Positions 1 to 7,545 of a DNA stretch of 26,045 bases are shown here, piece after piece; positions within the stretch are counted from its first letter, which is position 1, and each line of letters starts with the position of its first letter. Source of the DNA: DAIDKA01 sp036489445. GTDB taxonomy: Bacteria; Pseudomonadota; Gammaproteobacteria; Steroidobacterales; Steroidobacteraceae. Location of the stretch: contig DASXFV010000039.1 of NCBI GenBank assembly GCA_036489445.1, positions 1 through 26,045 on the forward strand. The letters run 5' to 3'. The notes below the pieces were generated by a model that was not told the origin of the DNA, searched no databases, and saw nothing but the letters and a program-made list of their open reading frames with translations. A program made the translations under genes and the position numbers.

Positions 1-106
1 CCATGCTGCTCAGTGCCGTGTTGACGATGGTGACGTCCAGTTGCACGACGCCATACCCCAGGCTCATCGCGGCCAGCGTCAGGCGCTTTGCCCGTGTCCC
101 TTGCAA
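1..106 (-). CDS. Drug transporter of the major facilitator superfamily (DHA2/EmrB-QacA type), N-terminal fragment
   Basis: Only about 35 codons lie in the window; the rest continues past the left edge. The visible translation contains the stretch LDVTIVNTAL, which matches the first-helix motif D (LDxTIVNxAL) typical of the 14-helix drug:proton antiporters of the DHA2 family. It is preceded by a short basic stretch (RAKR), as usual for these N-termini. I place the start at a TTG codon (106-104), 11 bases after the stop of the upstream oxidoreductase and preceded by AGGCGG. An ATG at 67-65 is an alternative but would cut into the first helix. It is probably the last or a late gene of the efflux operon that starts at macA, exporting an amphiphilic toxic compound from the cytoplasm. 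The family call rests on this one motif. Confidence 0.7.
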   Translation of the reverse strand, partial: MQGTRAKRLTLAAMSLGYGVVQLDVTIVNTALSSM

Positions 107-117
107 CGCGTTCCGCC

Positions 118-1041
118 TCACCTGTCCCGGCACACCAGCACGATCTTCCCCGCGCCACCTCTTTGCGCCAGTGCGTGCGCCTCCCCCGCATCGCGCAACG
201 CCAGCCGGTGAGTGACGGGCAAGAGGAATTTCCCGTCGCGGATGTCGTCGGCAAACTCGCGGACTTTCGACGCATCCGGACGCGCGAACACCCGCGTGAC
301 GGTGACGGTCGCATTCTGTTGCGGCACCCCCTCGGGCAACACCGACGCATAGCCGAAATTTCCGCCATTCTTCACTCTGGCAAATAGTTTGGCGGCCGTT
401 TCGCCCCCCACCGTATCGGCGACGCCATCCACCATCGCAAGCGCGGCAATTGCGCTATCGTCGTCAATGGCGATGCAGTCCGCGACTCCGAGGCTCTGCG
501 CTTCCGCCAACTGCCGGGCGCGCACGCCCGCGATCACCTGGACGCCGAGTTTGCTGGCGGCATGCACAGCGGCGCGCCCGACGCTTCCCAGCGCCCCGCT
601 CACGAGCAGCGTCTGCCCGGATCGAGCCCGAGCAGCCACGCGTACGAGTTGTTCACCTGTCAACGCCGCCATCGGTATCGCGGCGGCATCGACCAGATTC
701 ACCCCGTCGGGCAAATGCGTGAGGATCGAGCCTTCTACGGCAACCAGTTCCGCGTAGGTCGCGGTGGTCAGTGCCACCACGCGATCCCCGGGCTTGAAAG
801 CACGTATGTTGCGTCCCACCGCGCGAACCACCCCGCTCACGTCCTTGCCGAGAATGGCGGGTAGCTTCAGTGGAAAATCCTTCTGCCGTGCGCCCGAGCG
901 CATTTTCCAATCGATGGGGTTTACGCTGGCGGCGGCGGTCTCGACCAGGACGGATTCGCTGCCCAAAGTGGGCTCCGGAACATCCTCCTCGTACTTCAGA
1001 TTTTCAGGGCCACCGTATTCGTACAATCGGACTGCTTTCAC
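118..1041 (-). CDS. Zinc-independent quinone oxidoreductase-like protein (MDR superfamily)
   Basis: Predicted 307-residue NAD(P)H-dependent oxidoreductase of the medium-chain dehydrogenase/reductase superfamily, close to quinone oxidoreductase (QOR) and zeta-crystallin. Evidence: the N-terminus KAVRLYEYGGPENLKYEE, the GroES-like segment with GKDVSGVV, and the glycine-rich nucleotide-binding stretch SGALGSVGRAAVHAASKLG. The structural-zinc cysteine cluster of true alcohol dehydrogenases is missing. I choose GTG at 1041 because a GGAG Shine-Dalgarno sits six bases upstream and the protein then starts MKAVRLYEYGG, as relatives do; a TTG at 1053 would add four residues. It lies 36 bases after the beta-barrel gene and 11 bases before the MFS gene, so it is probably in the efflux operon. 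The substrate cannot be told; reduction of quinones or reactive enals/enones is the usual activity. Confidence 0.85.
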   Translation of the reverse strand: MKAVRLYEYGGPENLKYEEDVPEPTLGSESVLVETAAASVNPIDWKMRSGARQKDFPLKLPAILGKDVSGVVRAVGRNIRAFKPGDRVVALTTATYAELVAVEGSILTHLPDGVNLVDAAAIPMAALTGEQLVRVAARARSGQTLLVSGALGSVGRAAVHAASKLGVQVIAGVRARQLAEAQSLGVADCIAIDDDSAIAALAMVDGVADTVGGETAAKLFARVKNGGNFGYASVLPEGVPQQNATVTVTRVFARPDASKVREFADDIRDGKFLLPVTHRLALRDAGEAHALAQRGGAGKIVLVCRDR

Positions 1042-1047
1042 TACGTT

Positions 1048-1051
1048 CTCC
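1048..1051 (-). promoter_or_regulatory. Ribosome binding site deciding the oxidoreductase start
   Basis: GGAG on the minus strand, six bases before the GTG at 1041. It favours this start over the TTG at 1053, which it would immediately overlap. Confidence 0.6.
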
Positions 1052-1077
1052 AAAGCGTGCCGGGATCACATTGGATC

Positions 1078-2058
1078 TCAGAACTTGTAGCCTATCCCAA
1101 CTTGCACGATATCGGAGTCGTGATCATCGCCGGTTCCTATCCGGTCCCAAATCGCTCGGGCGATCCAGCGGGAGCTCAGCGAATAGGCGATGCTCACAGA
1201 GACCATGGTCGCGAGGTTCGACGGAGCACTCGCATCTTTCAGGCTGTCGTCTGAGCTGACCAGAAAGCCACCGGCGCCAACCCCGGCCTCGAATCGGGGT
1301 GTGAGACGCTCCTCCAGCCACAGCTGAAAAGCGAAACCATCGCGCCAGCCGAGCAATGTTCCCTGGCCGGCGATGTTGGTAACCGATCCCGTGAAATGCT
1401 CGCTCAAATGAAAGCGCGCGCCTAGGGCTTCGGACGCTCCGGCTTCGGAGTGATTGGTGTTACCGATTCGCTCCCCCAGCAGGCCGTCGAATTCCCAGCG
1501 TGGGCGTGCTGGGGCTGCATCGTGAGTCGACCCGTCCGGGTCGGACAATAGAGCAAATTTCGCCGGAAATTTATACCCGACACCGACCGCCAGAGCCGTC
1601 GTACCGTACTTGCTGGTCACCAAGGCTTCATTCAGGCGTACAAACGTGAACCATCGATTCGCGAAATACCAATCCACGGAGCCACTGGCCAGAACGCCCC
1701 AGCCATGCTTGTCTTCAAACGCCGCGTCGGTGCTCAACGAGTGGGTATCGTAATACCGGTACGGACCAATCCCGCCTTCGAACACCAGCCCCCCCGCGTC
1801 TGACAGGGAGTGCCAGAGCAATTGCAATGCCTGACCATCACGGTGAGTGCCCGGCAAATGCCCCTCGTTCAACCAGGTAAAGCCCGCGCTGAAATGCCCG
1901 GTGAGTGGTTCACGGTACTCGAGTCCCCAGCTATAGGTCGTGCTGCCGCTGGACGTCGATCTCAATTGCCCATCGAAGCCATCCAGTTCGCCGGCGCTGG
2001 CACGCAATCCGGCAAGCGCAGTCAGGGCCCCGCCCAACACCCAGTAGGGCCGCCTCAA
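1078..2058 (-). CDS. Outer-membrane beta-barrel protein with an internally duplicated barrel unit
   Basis: 326 residues. I place the start at TTG 2058, which overlaps the TGA of the preceding channel gene (TTGA), because this gives a clean signal peptide: a basic RR, a hydrophobic core WVLGGALTALAGL, and cleavage after ASA near residue 22. The long open frame further upstream is read inside the neighbour and is discarded. The rest alternates polar and aromatic/hydrophobic residues, as beta-strands of an outer-membrane barrel do, and ends in Phe (GIGYKF), the usual BAM recognition signal. Residues about 42-164 and 188-326 look like two copies of one unit: RDG 73-75 matches RDG 239-241, FEGGIG 93-98 matches FEAGVG 256-261, RW 135-136 matches RW 297-298, and VGVGYKF ending at 164 matches VGIGYKF ending at 326. 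I do not recognise a named family. Its place after macAB and the channel gene suggests an envelope role linked to the exported compound. Confidence 0.75.
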   Translation of the reverse strand: MRRPYWVLGGALTALAGLRASAGELDGFDGQLRSTSSGSTTYSWGLEYREPLTGHFSAGFTWLNEGHLPGTHRDGQALQLLWHSLSDAGGLVFEGGIGPYRYYDTHSLSTDAAFEDKHGWGVLASGSVDWYFANRWFTFVRLNEALVTSKYGTTALAVGVGYKFPAKFALLSDPDGSTHDAAPARPRWEFDGLLGERIGNTNHSEAGASEALGARFHLSEHFTGSVTNIAGQGTLLGWRDGFAFQLWLEERLTPRFEAGVGAGGFLVSSDDSLKDASAPSNLATMVSVSIAYSLSSRWIARAIWDRIGTGDDHDSDIVQVGIGYKF

Positions 2059-3506
2059 GGTGTGCCCTGGGCCACCCCATCCTGCCACCAGCTGCCGCCC
2101 AGGGCCACGAACAGCCCGGCGGTGTCCTGCAGTTGCTCGATCTGCGCCGTGGCGTACCCCAGGCGGGCCTGCGCATACGTGCGCTCCGCATCGATAAGCG
2201 CCAGCACATTGGAGCGGCCCACGGCATAACTGGTCTGCTGCAGCTTCAGGGAGTCCGCCGCGATCTGCAGCGAATGAGTGTAGACGCTGAGCCGCTCGGC
2301 ATCGTGCTGCAGAGCCCACAGGTCGTCCGCAACCTGGCCCAGCCCCTCCAGCACCACACCGCGGTAGGCGGCCTGCTGCGCCATGAAAGCATCCCGGGCA
2401 CCCCGGGCCTGCGCACGCAACGCGCCGCCTTCGAAAATCGGTGCCGTGAGGCCCGAGCCCACGTCCCACGCCGTGCCGAACTGGTGAAACAGGTTGCCGG
2501 CGGTGAGTGCCTCACGGGTGAGCGATGCCGACAGCGTCAGACTGGGGAACTCCTGCGCGACCGCGACACCCACCGCCGCACTGGCGGCATGCAGCTGCGC
2601 CTCCGCGCTCAGGATGTCGGGGCGCTGCCGCACCAGCTCGGATGGCAGGCTCAACGGCAAAGACTTCGGGACGGTAAGCTCGCTGATGTCAAAGTCATGC
2701 AGGTCCGGCACCTCCGGGGAGCGCCCCAGCAGGATGTTCATCGCATCCCGTGCCGCCTCCAGCTGCTGCTGCAGGCTCGGCAGCTGTGTCAGGTCTGCGG
2801 CGAGCTGGCTATCCGCCGTCAGCACGTCGCTGCGTGCCGCGGTACCCTCCTCGAACTCGTGTTGGGTCAGCGCGAGATTCTTGCGGTCGCTGTTGATCAG
2901 ATCCTGGGTGGTACTGATCTGCAGCCGCGTCGAAGCGATGGTGAGCGCCTCACTCACCACGTTGCCGGTCAGGGCCAGATAGGCGGCCGCGAGCTGGTAG
3001 CGCTGGAGCTCCGCTTGCGCCTGCTGCTGTTCCAGTGCGCGCCGGGCCGCGCCGAAGATGTCCAGCGCGTAGCTTGCCGACGCGCCCAGGCTGTAGAGGT
3101 TGGTGGCGCCCTGCTGCAGGCTCGTGGCAGTGCCAGCAGAGTGCTCCACCCCGGCACTACCCGTCACGCGCGGCAGCAACGCTGCGCGTGCCACCACGAC
3201 TTGCTCGCGCGCCTGCGCGAGCGTCGCGGTGGCGGACTCGATCGTGGGATTGTGCGCAATGGCGCTCTTCACCGCTGCATCCAGCGCCGCGGATGCAAAC
3301 AGCTGCCACCATTGGGCCGGCAGGTCGGTACCGGGATGGACCGATTGCACGACTGCGTCCGGGGCAGGCTTTTCCGCCGACGGGGGGGTCGGCCGCAGGT
3401 AGCCCAGCGCCTGCGGCGGTGGCGGGGCATGGAAGTCCGGTCCCAAGGCGCAACCGCCAGGCAGGAGCGCCGCCGCCGTCAACACCAGGCCCGCTGCCTT
3501 ATTCAT
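2055..3506 (-). CDS. NodT-family outer-membrane efflux channel lipoprotein (TolC-like)
   Basis: 483 residues, usual for the NodT/OprM group. These proteins form the trimeric outer-membrane duct of tripartite export systems. Seen: a signal sequence MNKAAGLVLTAAALLPGGC with a candidate lipid-attachment Cys19 followed by ALGPDF, a very common start of mature NodT lipoproteins (xLGPDY). The -3 position of the lipobox is Pro, which is atypical. Two long repeated OEP-type regions follow, with the coiled-coil stretches STRLQISTTQDLINSDRKNL and AERTYAQARLGYATAQIEQL and the hallmark RPDILSAEAQLHAASAAVGVA. The ATG at 3506 overlaps the end of macB (ATGAATAA); an ATG at 3521 would add five residues but spoil the signal sequence. 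Translational coupling to macB argues that MacA, MacB and this protein form one pump. Confidence 0.9.
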   Translation of the reverse strand: MNKAAGLVLTAAALLPGGCALGPDFHAPPPPQALGYLRPTPPSAEKPAPDAVVQSVHPGTDLPAQWWQLFASAALDAAVKSAIAHNPTIESATATLAQAREQVVVARAALLPRVTGSAGVEHSAGTATSLQQGATNLYSLGASASYALDIFGAARRALEQQQAQAELQRYQLAAAYLALTGNVVSEALTIASTRLQISTTQDLINSDRKNLALTQHEFEEGTAARSDVLTADSQLAADLTQLPSLQQQLEAARDAMNILLGRSPEVPDLHDFDISELTVPKSLPLSLPSELVRQRPDILSAEAQLHAASAAVGVAVAQEFPSLTLSASLTREALTAGNLFHQFGTAWDVGSGLTAPIFEGGALRAQARGARDAFMAQQAAYRGVVLEGLGQVADDLWALQHDAERLSVYTHSLQIAADSLKLQQTSYAVGRSNVLALIDAERTYAQARLGYATAQIEQLQDTAGLFVALGGSWWQDGVAQGTP

Positions 3507-5616
3507 AGCGCAGCGCATCAATGGGATTCAGGCGCGAGGCGCGGCGCGCCGGATAGAAGCCAAAGAAAATGCCCACGGCAGCGGAAAACACGAATGCCAG
3601 CACAATGACCCGCAGCTGCAACAGCACCGGCCAACCGGCCACGGCGGAGATGACCTGGGACGCGATGACACCCGCGGCAATGCCGGCGCTACCCCCCATC
3701 AGCGCGAGCAGCATCGCCTCGATGAGAAATTGCATCAGCACGTGCATGCGGCGCGCACCGGTGGCCATGCGGATGCCGATCTCCCGCGTGCGCTCGGTCA
3801 CCGAGACCAGCAGGATGTTCATGATGCCGATGCCGCCGACGACCAGCGAGATGGATGCGATCGCCGCGAGCAGCAGTTCCAATGCCTTGGTGCTCTCCTC
3901 GGCGACCTCGGCGATTTCCGTCAGATCGCGCACCACAAAGTCATCCGTCTTACCCGGCAGGATGCGGTGTTCTTTCTCCAGAGTCCTGGTCACCTCATCC
4001 AGCGCGGGCTTGATGAGTGCGGGACTGCGCGCCTGCACGAAGATGGAATTGACGAAACCTTCCAGCTTCGGGGTCACGCCGAAGGGATTCGGCGGCGGTC
4101 CGATGGTGGCGAAGATATTGTTCTGCCGGGTCTGCACCGAGCTGACCGAGGCCACCCCGAGCACCCGCTCCTGCGAAGTGCTGAAGGGAATCAGCACGAC
4201 ATCGTCCTGATCCTGGCCTGAAGCCGAATGCCCCTTCTCGGCGAGCACCCCGACTACTTGCATCGGTACGTTCTTCACCAGGACCGTCGCCCCGAGGGGG
4301 TCGGAGAACTCGCCGAACAGATTCACCACCACCGTGCGACCGAGTATGCACACCGCGGCACCGTCGCGATCATCCTGATCGTTGAACATGCGCCCGCTGA
4401 TGATGGGCCAGTGTCGAATCGAAAGATAACTGGCTGACACTCCCTGCACGCTGGTGCTCCAGTTCTTGTTGCCATTGACCAGCTGAGTGTTCTGGCGGCT
4501 GATGTAGCTCACATCCGCCACGTCGGGGTCTTCTTCAAGTATTGCCCCCACATCCCGCACCCGCAGGCTCGCCGCGCTGCCATTACCAGCGCGCACGCCG
4601 TTGGTTCGCGTGGTGCCGGGCAGTACCACCAGCAGGTCGGTTCCCAGGCTCTGCACCTGAGCCTCCACCTGGGCCCGCGCGCCCTCCCCGACCGCAACCA
4701 TGGCGATCAGCGCCGCCACGCCGATAAATATCCCGAGCATCGTCAGGCCCGCCCGCAGCTTATTGCGCCCGATGGCGCGCAGGGCCGCGAGAATCGCCAT
4801 CCAGGTGAGTGATCCGGCTTCGAACAGCCAGCTGTCCAGGCGCGAGGCGTACAGCCGCTCCTGGTAGGGCTCCACCGGCGGCAGCTGCCGCATCTGCAGC
4901 TCCTCGTGCGCTGCGGCGGTTGCCACATCGGACACGATCCGGCCGTCACGGATGGTGATGATCCGATCCGCGATCTCAGCCATTTCGCGCTCGTGGGTGA
5001 CCAGCACGATGGTGACGCCGCGCTCGCGGTTCAGGGCGCGGATGGTGCCGAGGATCTCCAGCGAGGTCTCCGAATCGAGGTTTCCCGTGGGCTCATCGGC
5101 CAGGATGATGGCCGGATCATTGACCAGCGCGCGCGCAATCGCCACGCGCTGCTGCTGGCCGCCGGAGAGCTGATTGGGCTGGTTGCGTTCGCGGTGTGCC
5201 AGACCCAGCAGCTGCAGCATCTCGCGCGCCCGCGCGGTGCTGCCGGCGATCTGCGCGGCGTAAAACAGCGGCAACTCGACGTTTTCGATGGCACTGGTGC
5301 GCGGCAGCAGATTGAAGGTCTGGAAGACAAAGCCGATGCGACGGCCGCGAATTCGCGCCAGCGCCGGCTCATCCAGCCGTGCCACATCCACTCCCTCGAG
5401 CAGGTACTCACCGCCGGTGGCACGATCGAGGCAGCCGAGGAGGTTCATCAACGTCGACTTGCCCGAGCCCGAGGCGCCCATGATGGCGACGAATTCGCCG
5501 CGCCGGATCGTGAGACTCACACCGCGCAGCGCGTGCACCTCGGTATCGCCGAGCCGATAGACTTTGGTCGCGTCGCGGATGCGGATGATGGCGTCGTCAG
5601 CCGCGACGGCGGTCAT
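3499..5616 (-). CDS. macB: MacB-type ABC transporter, ATPase fused to permease
   Basis: 705 residues. The N-terminal ABC ATPase (about 10-235) shows Walker A GASGSGKST (47-55), the Q-loop region FVFQTFNLLP, signature LSGGQQQRVAIARAL, Walker B IILADEPTGNLD and the switch His in VTHE. After a linker, the first membrane helix (LTMLGIFIGVAALIAMVAVG) is followed by a large periplasmic MacB_PCD domain and then three C-terminal helices of the FtsX/MacB type, including the TREIGIRMATGAR loop. This is the mechanotransmission transporter architecture: cytoplasmic ATP hydrolysis drives periplasmic movement that pushes substrate through MacA and a TolC-like duct. The start codon overlaps the macA stop as ATGA. 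At 705 residues it is longer than E. coli MacB (about 648), mostly in the linker after the ATPase. The substrate (macrolide, peptide, siderophore or lipopeptide) is not decided by the sequence. Confidence 0.92.
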   Translation of the reverse strand: MTAVAADDAIIRIRDATKVYRLGDTEVHALRGVSLTIRRGEFVAIMGASGSGKSTLMNLLGCLDRATGGEYLLEGVDVARLDEPALARIRGRRIGFVFQTFNLLPRTSAIENVELPLFYAAQIAGSTARAREMLQLLGLAHRERNQPNQLSGGQQQRVAIARALVNDPAIILADEPTGNLDSETSLEILGTIRALNRERGVTIVLVTHEREMAEIADRIITIRDGRIVSDVATAAAHEELQMRQLPPVEPYQERLYASRLDSWLFEAGSLTWMAILAALRAIGRNKLRAGLTMLGIFIGVAALIAMVAVGEGARAQVEAQVQSLGTDLLVVLPGTTRTNGVRAGNGSAASLRVRDVGAILEEDPDVADVSYISRQNTQLVNGNKNWSTSVQGVSASYLSIRHWPIISGRMFNDQDDRDGAAVCILGRTVVVNLFGEFSDPLGATVLVKNVPMQVVGVLAEKGHSASGQDQDDVVLIPFSTSQERVLGVASVSSVQTRQNNIFATIGPPPNPFGVTPKLEGFVNSIFVQARSPALIKPALDEVTRTLEKEHRILPGKTDDFVVRDLTEIAEVAEESTKALELLLAAIASISLVVGGIGIMNILLVSVTERTREIGIRMATGARRMHVLMQFLIEAMLLALMGGSAGIAAGVIASQVISAVAGWPVLLQLRVIVLAFVFSAAVGIFFGFYPARRASRLNPIDALRYE

Positions 5617-6914
5617 AATCTGAATCCCCCGCCGCCACGGGGCGCCGCATTGGTGCCGGGTGCGCGGTTGCCGTTGGTCGCAAGCGGCTGGGAGGCATCG
5701 GGCCGCACGGCGTTGACGACGACCACATCACCGACATGCAGTTCATCACTGATGACTTCCACCAGCGTGCCGTCATCCAGTCCCGTCTGCACGGTCACGG
5801 GGGCGAGCTTGCCGCCCCGCATCACCCACACCCGGGCCACCGGACCCCCGCGGCGCACTCGAGGTCGCGGCCGCTCCCCGCTGCCAGGCGCGCGTCCCGC
5901 GCTCTGGTGGCCCATGCCCTCAGGCGTGAAACGGATGGCCGGCAAGGGCACGCGCATCACCCGGGTCCGTTCCGCGGTGATGATATGTGCATCCGCGGTC
6001 ATTCCCGGAAACAGGGCAAAATCAGAATTGTCGACATCCACGACCACATCGTAGGTGACGACGTTCTGTACCGTGATCGGTCCCTCGCGGATCTGCCGCA
6101 CCGTGCCCTGAAAGGTGCGCGCCGGATAAGCCTGCACATTGAACGTCGACTTCTGTCCGGGCTTCACGTCGCCCACATCAGCCTCGCTCACATTGGTATC
6201 CACCTGCATCCGTGTCATATCCCGCCCGATCAGGAACAGCGTGGAACTTTGCAGATTCGAGACCACGGTCTGACCCACGTCGATGTAGCGCGTGATGACC
6301 ATCCCGTTGACCGGAGAGACGATGTTCGTGTACGCCAGATTCACCCGGGCGGCGTGCAATGCAGCCTTCCGCGATGCAACGGTCGCAATGTCCAGATCGA
6401 TCTGTGCCTTGTCCTGATCGGCGGTGGACTTGTCCGTATCCAGCTGCTCTTGTGAGACGATGCCCTCGGCGATCAGCTTCCGGTCGTGCGCATAGATGAG
6501 ATCGGCATTGACGGCAGCCACCCGGTCCTTCGCCAGTTGCGCCTCCTCGGTGTGCACATCGGCTTCGTCCCCGTCGACGATGACCTGGAACGGCAGCGGG
6601 TCGATGATGGCGCAGGTCTGGCCGATCTTGACTTTGGTGTTGTAGTCGCAGGACCAGGACTTGATGTTCCCCGACACATAGGAACCCACCTGCGCGGTCA
6701 CGACCGGATTCAAGGCGCCGGTCATCGTGACGGTGCGCTGGATATCTCCGCGTGTGACGCGTGCCGTGACGTAGTGCAGCGAACGATCCCGGCCGAGGTA
6801 CCACCACAGGCCACCGCCGATTGCTGCCAGCACCAGGACGGCCGCGATCCACAACAGAGGGCGGCGCAAACTCGCCGCTTCCACGCGGCTCGCAGGGGAA
6901 TCTGTCGCCACCAT
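5613..6914 (-). CDS. macA: MacA-type membrane-fusion (adaptor) protein
   Basis: 433 residues. Periplasmic adaptor that links MacB to the outer-membrane duct. Seen: an N-terminal anchor helix about 20-40 (LLWIAAVLVLAAIGGGLWWYL), first half of a lipoyl/barrel domain (TGALNPVVTAQVGSYVSGNI), an alpha-hairpin rich in Ala/Asp/Lys (about 120-190), second lipoyl half (NIVSPVNGMVITRYIDVGQTV), then beta-barrel and membrane-proximal domains. Two cysteines, C89 and C101, lie in the first lipoyl half and could form a disulfide in the periplasm; I believe a subgroup of MacA-like proteins shares these. Near the C-terminus are a low-complexity Arg/Gly/Pro insert (around residues 325-345) and a Gly/Pro-rich tail. 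First gene of the tightly coupled macA-macB-channel-barrel operon. No strong Shine-Dalgarno at the ATG; GTG at the second codon is an alternative. Confidence 0.9.
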   Translation of the reverse strand: MVATDSPASRVEAASLRRPLLWIAAVLVLAAIGGGLWWYLGRDRSLHYVTARVTRGDIQRTVTMTGALNPVVTAQVGSYVSGNIKSWSCDYNTKVKIGQTCAIIDPLPFQVIVDGDEADVHTEEAQLAKDRVAAVNADLIYAHDRKLIAEGIVSQEQLDTDKSTADQDKAQIDLDIATVASRKAALHAARVNLAYTNIVSPVNGMVITRYIDVGQTVVSNLQSSTLFLIGRDMTRMQVDTNVSEADVGDVKPGQKSTFNVQAYPARTFQGTVRQIREGPITVQNVVTYDVVVDVDNSDFALFPGMTADAHIITAERTRVMRVPLPAIRFTPEGMGHQSAGRAPGSGERPRPRVRRGGPVARVWVMRGGKLAPVTVQTGLDDGTLVEVISDELHVGDVVVVNAVRPDASQPLATNGNRAPGTNAAPRGGGGFRL

Positions 6915-6950
6915 TCTTGCGTACTCGACCGACCAGTGAATGCAATCGGG

Positions 6951-6976
6951 GAGCAGAATGGCAGAATCTTCTGCTC
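6951..6976. promoter_or_regulatory. Inverted repeat upstream of macA, possible operator
   Basis: GAGCAGAA (6951-6958) and its exact complement TTCTGCTC (6969-6976) are separated by ten bases. A nested perfect repeat, GCAGAA-TC-TTCTGC, occupies 6961-6974. It begins 37 bases before the macA start codon. It could be a repressor site or a leader hairpin; no run of T follows, so a terminator is unlikely. Confidence 0.4.
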
Positions 6977-6979
6977 AGG

Positions 6980-7055
6980 TTGCGAACAATGCCGGACTCT
7001 TTGGCTCAATTTGCGAGCAACTGTAAGCAAACCTTGAAAGGCGTTGCGAGTGCAA
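6980..7055. repeat. Three spaced TTGCGA-type sites upstream of macA
   Basis: TTGCGAACAA (6980-6989), TTGCGAGCAA (7011-7020) and TTGCGAGTGCAA (7044-7055) share TTGCGA followed by a short gap and (G)CAA, so each is a near-palindrome. The starts are 31 and 33 bases apart, about three helical turns each. This is a plausible operator array for a dimeric regulator of the macAB operon. It covers most of the 155-base gap 6915-7069. Confidence 0.4.
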
Positions 7056-7069
7056 CAGTACCGGGTGGC

Positions 7070-7429
7070 TCAGGGCTCAGGCGTCTCGCGCGCCAGCCGC
7101 TCGCGCTGCCGCTGCTCCTTGCCCTCGCGATACCAGGAATAGAAGCTCAACAAACCGGCGGTCGTTGCGGCCGTCACGGCGAAACCGGCGATCAATGGGG
7201 CCATCTGCAGAATCAGCGGTTTCCTCGCCAGACCCAGCGCCATCTTCAGGTGTCCCCAGCCGTGCGGCGCCATATGCTGCGCGAGGATGCCGACGAGCAC
7301 CGATAGGGCCCCGGCGAGTCCCGCGATGGCACCGATTGATCGCGCCAGAGTCTTGTGGTGCAGGGTCCTGCTCCACCGGCGGCTCACCTGTACGGTCTGA
7401 GTGCTGAAGGGTTGTTCCTGGCTGTCCAT
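7070..7429 (-). CDS. Small two-helix membrane protein, unknown function
   Basis: 119 residues from the ATG at 7429; a GTG at 7468 would add 13 residues with no gain. Two predicted membrane helices: about 32-53 (IGAIAGLAGALSVLVGILAQ) and about 78-100 (MAPLIAGFAVTAATTAGLLSF), followed by a highly charged tail rich in Arg, Glu and Lys. No motif I recognise. It lies between the cardiolipin synthase gene (116 bases upstream) and the macA regulatory gap (155 bases), in the same orientation as both. A weak -35/-10 pair (GTGACC at 7468-7463, TATCCT at 7445-7440, 17-base spacer) lies just before the ATG but would give almost no leader. The composition is that of a real inner-membrane protein, so I keep it as hypothetical. 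Confidence 0.6.
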   Translation of the reverse strand: MDSQEQPFSTQTVQVSRRWSRTLHHKTLARSIGAIAGLAGALSVLVGILAQHMAPHGWGHLKMALGLARKPLILQMAPLIAGFAVTAATTAGLLSFYSWYREGKEQRQRERLARETPEP

Positions 7430-7545
7430 CGCCCGCGGAAGGATACTCCGCACCGCGACGAGGGTCACTCAGCAGGCTCTGAGGCGCTGCAACAGGAGCC
7501 CGCAGCGGCGTTGCGCGTCGCAGCAAGACGTGGCTGACAAGGGCG

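Noticed and set aside
2059..2469. N-terminal extension of the barrel protein
   Set aside because: It is read in another frame of the NodT gene, is Gly/Cys/Arg-rich, and precedes a proper signal peptide.
1905..3608. 567-codon open frame on the plus strand
   Set aside because: Lies opposite the NodT channel, which has strong family motifs; the frame is Arg/Gln/His-rich without any recognisable domain.
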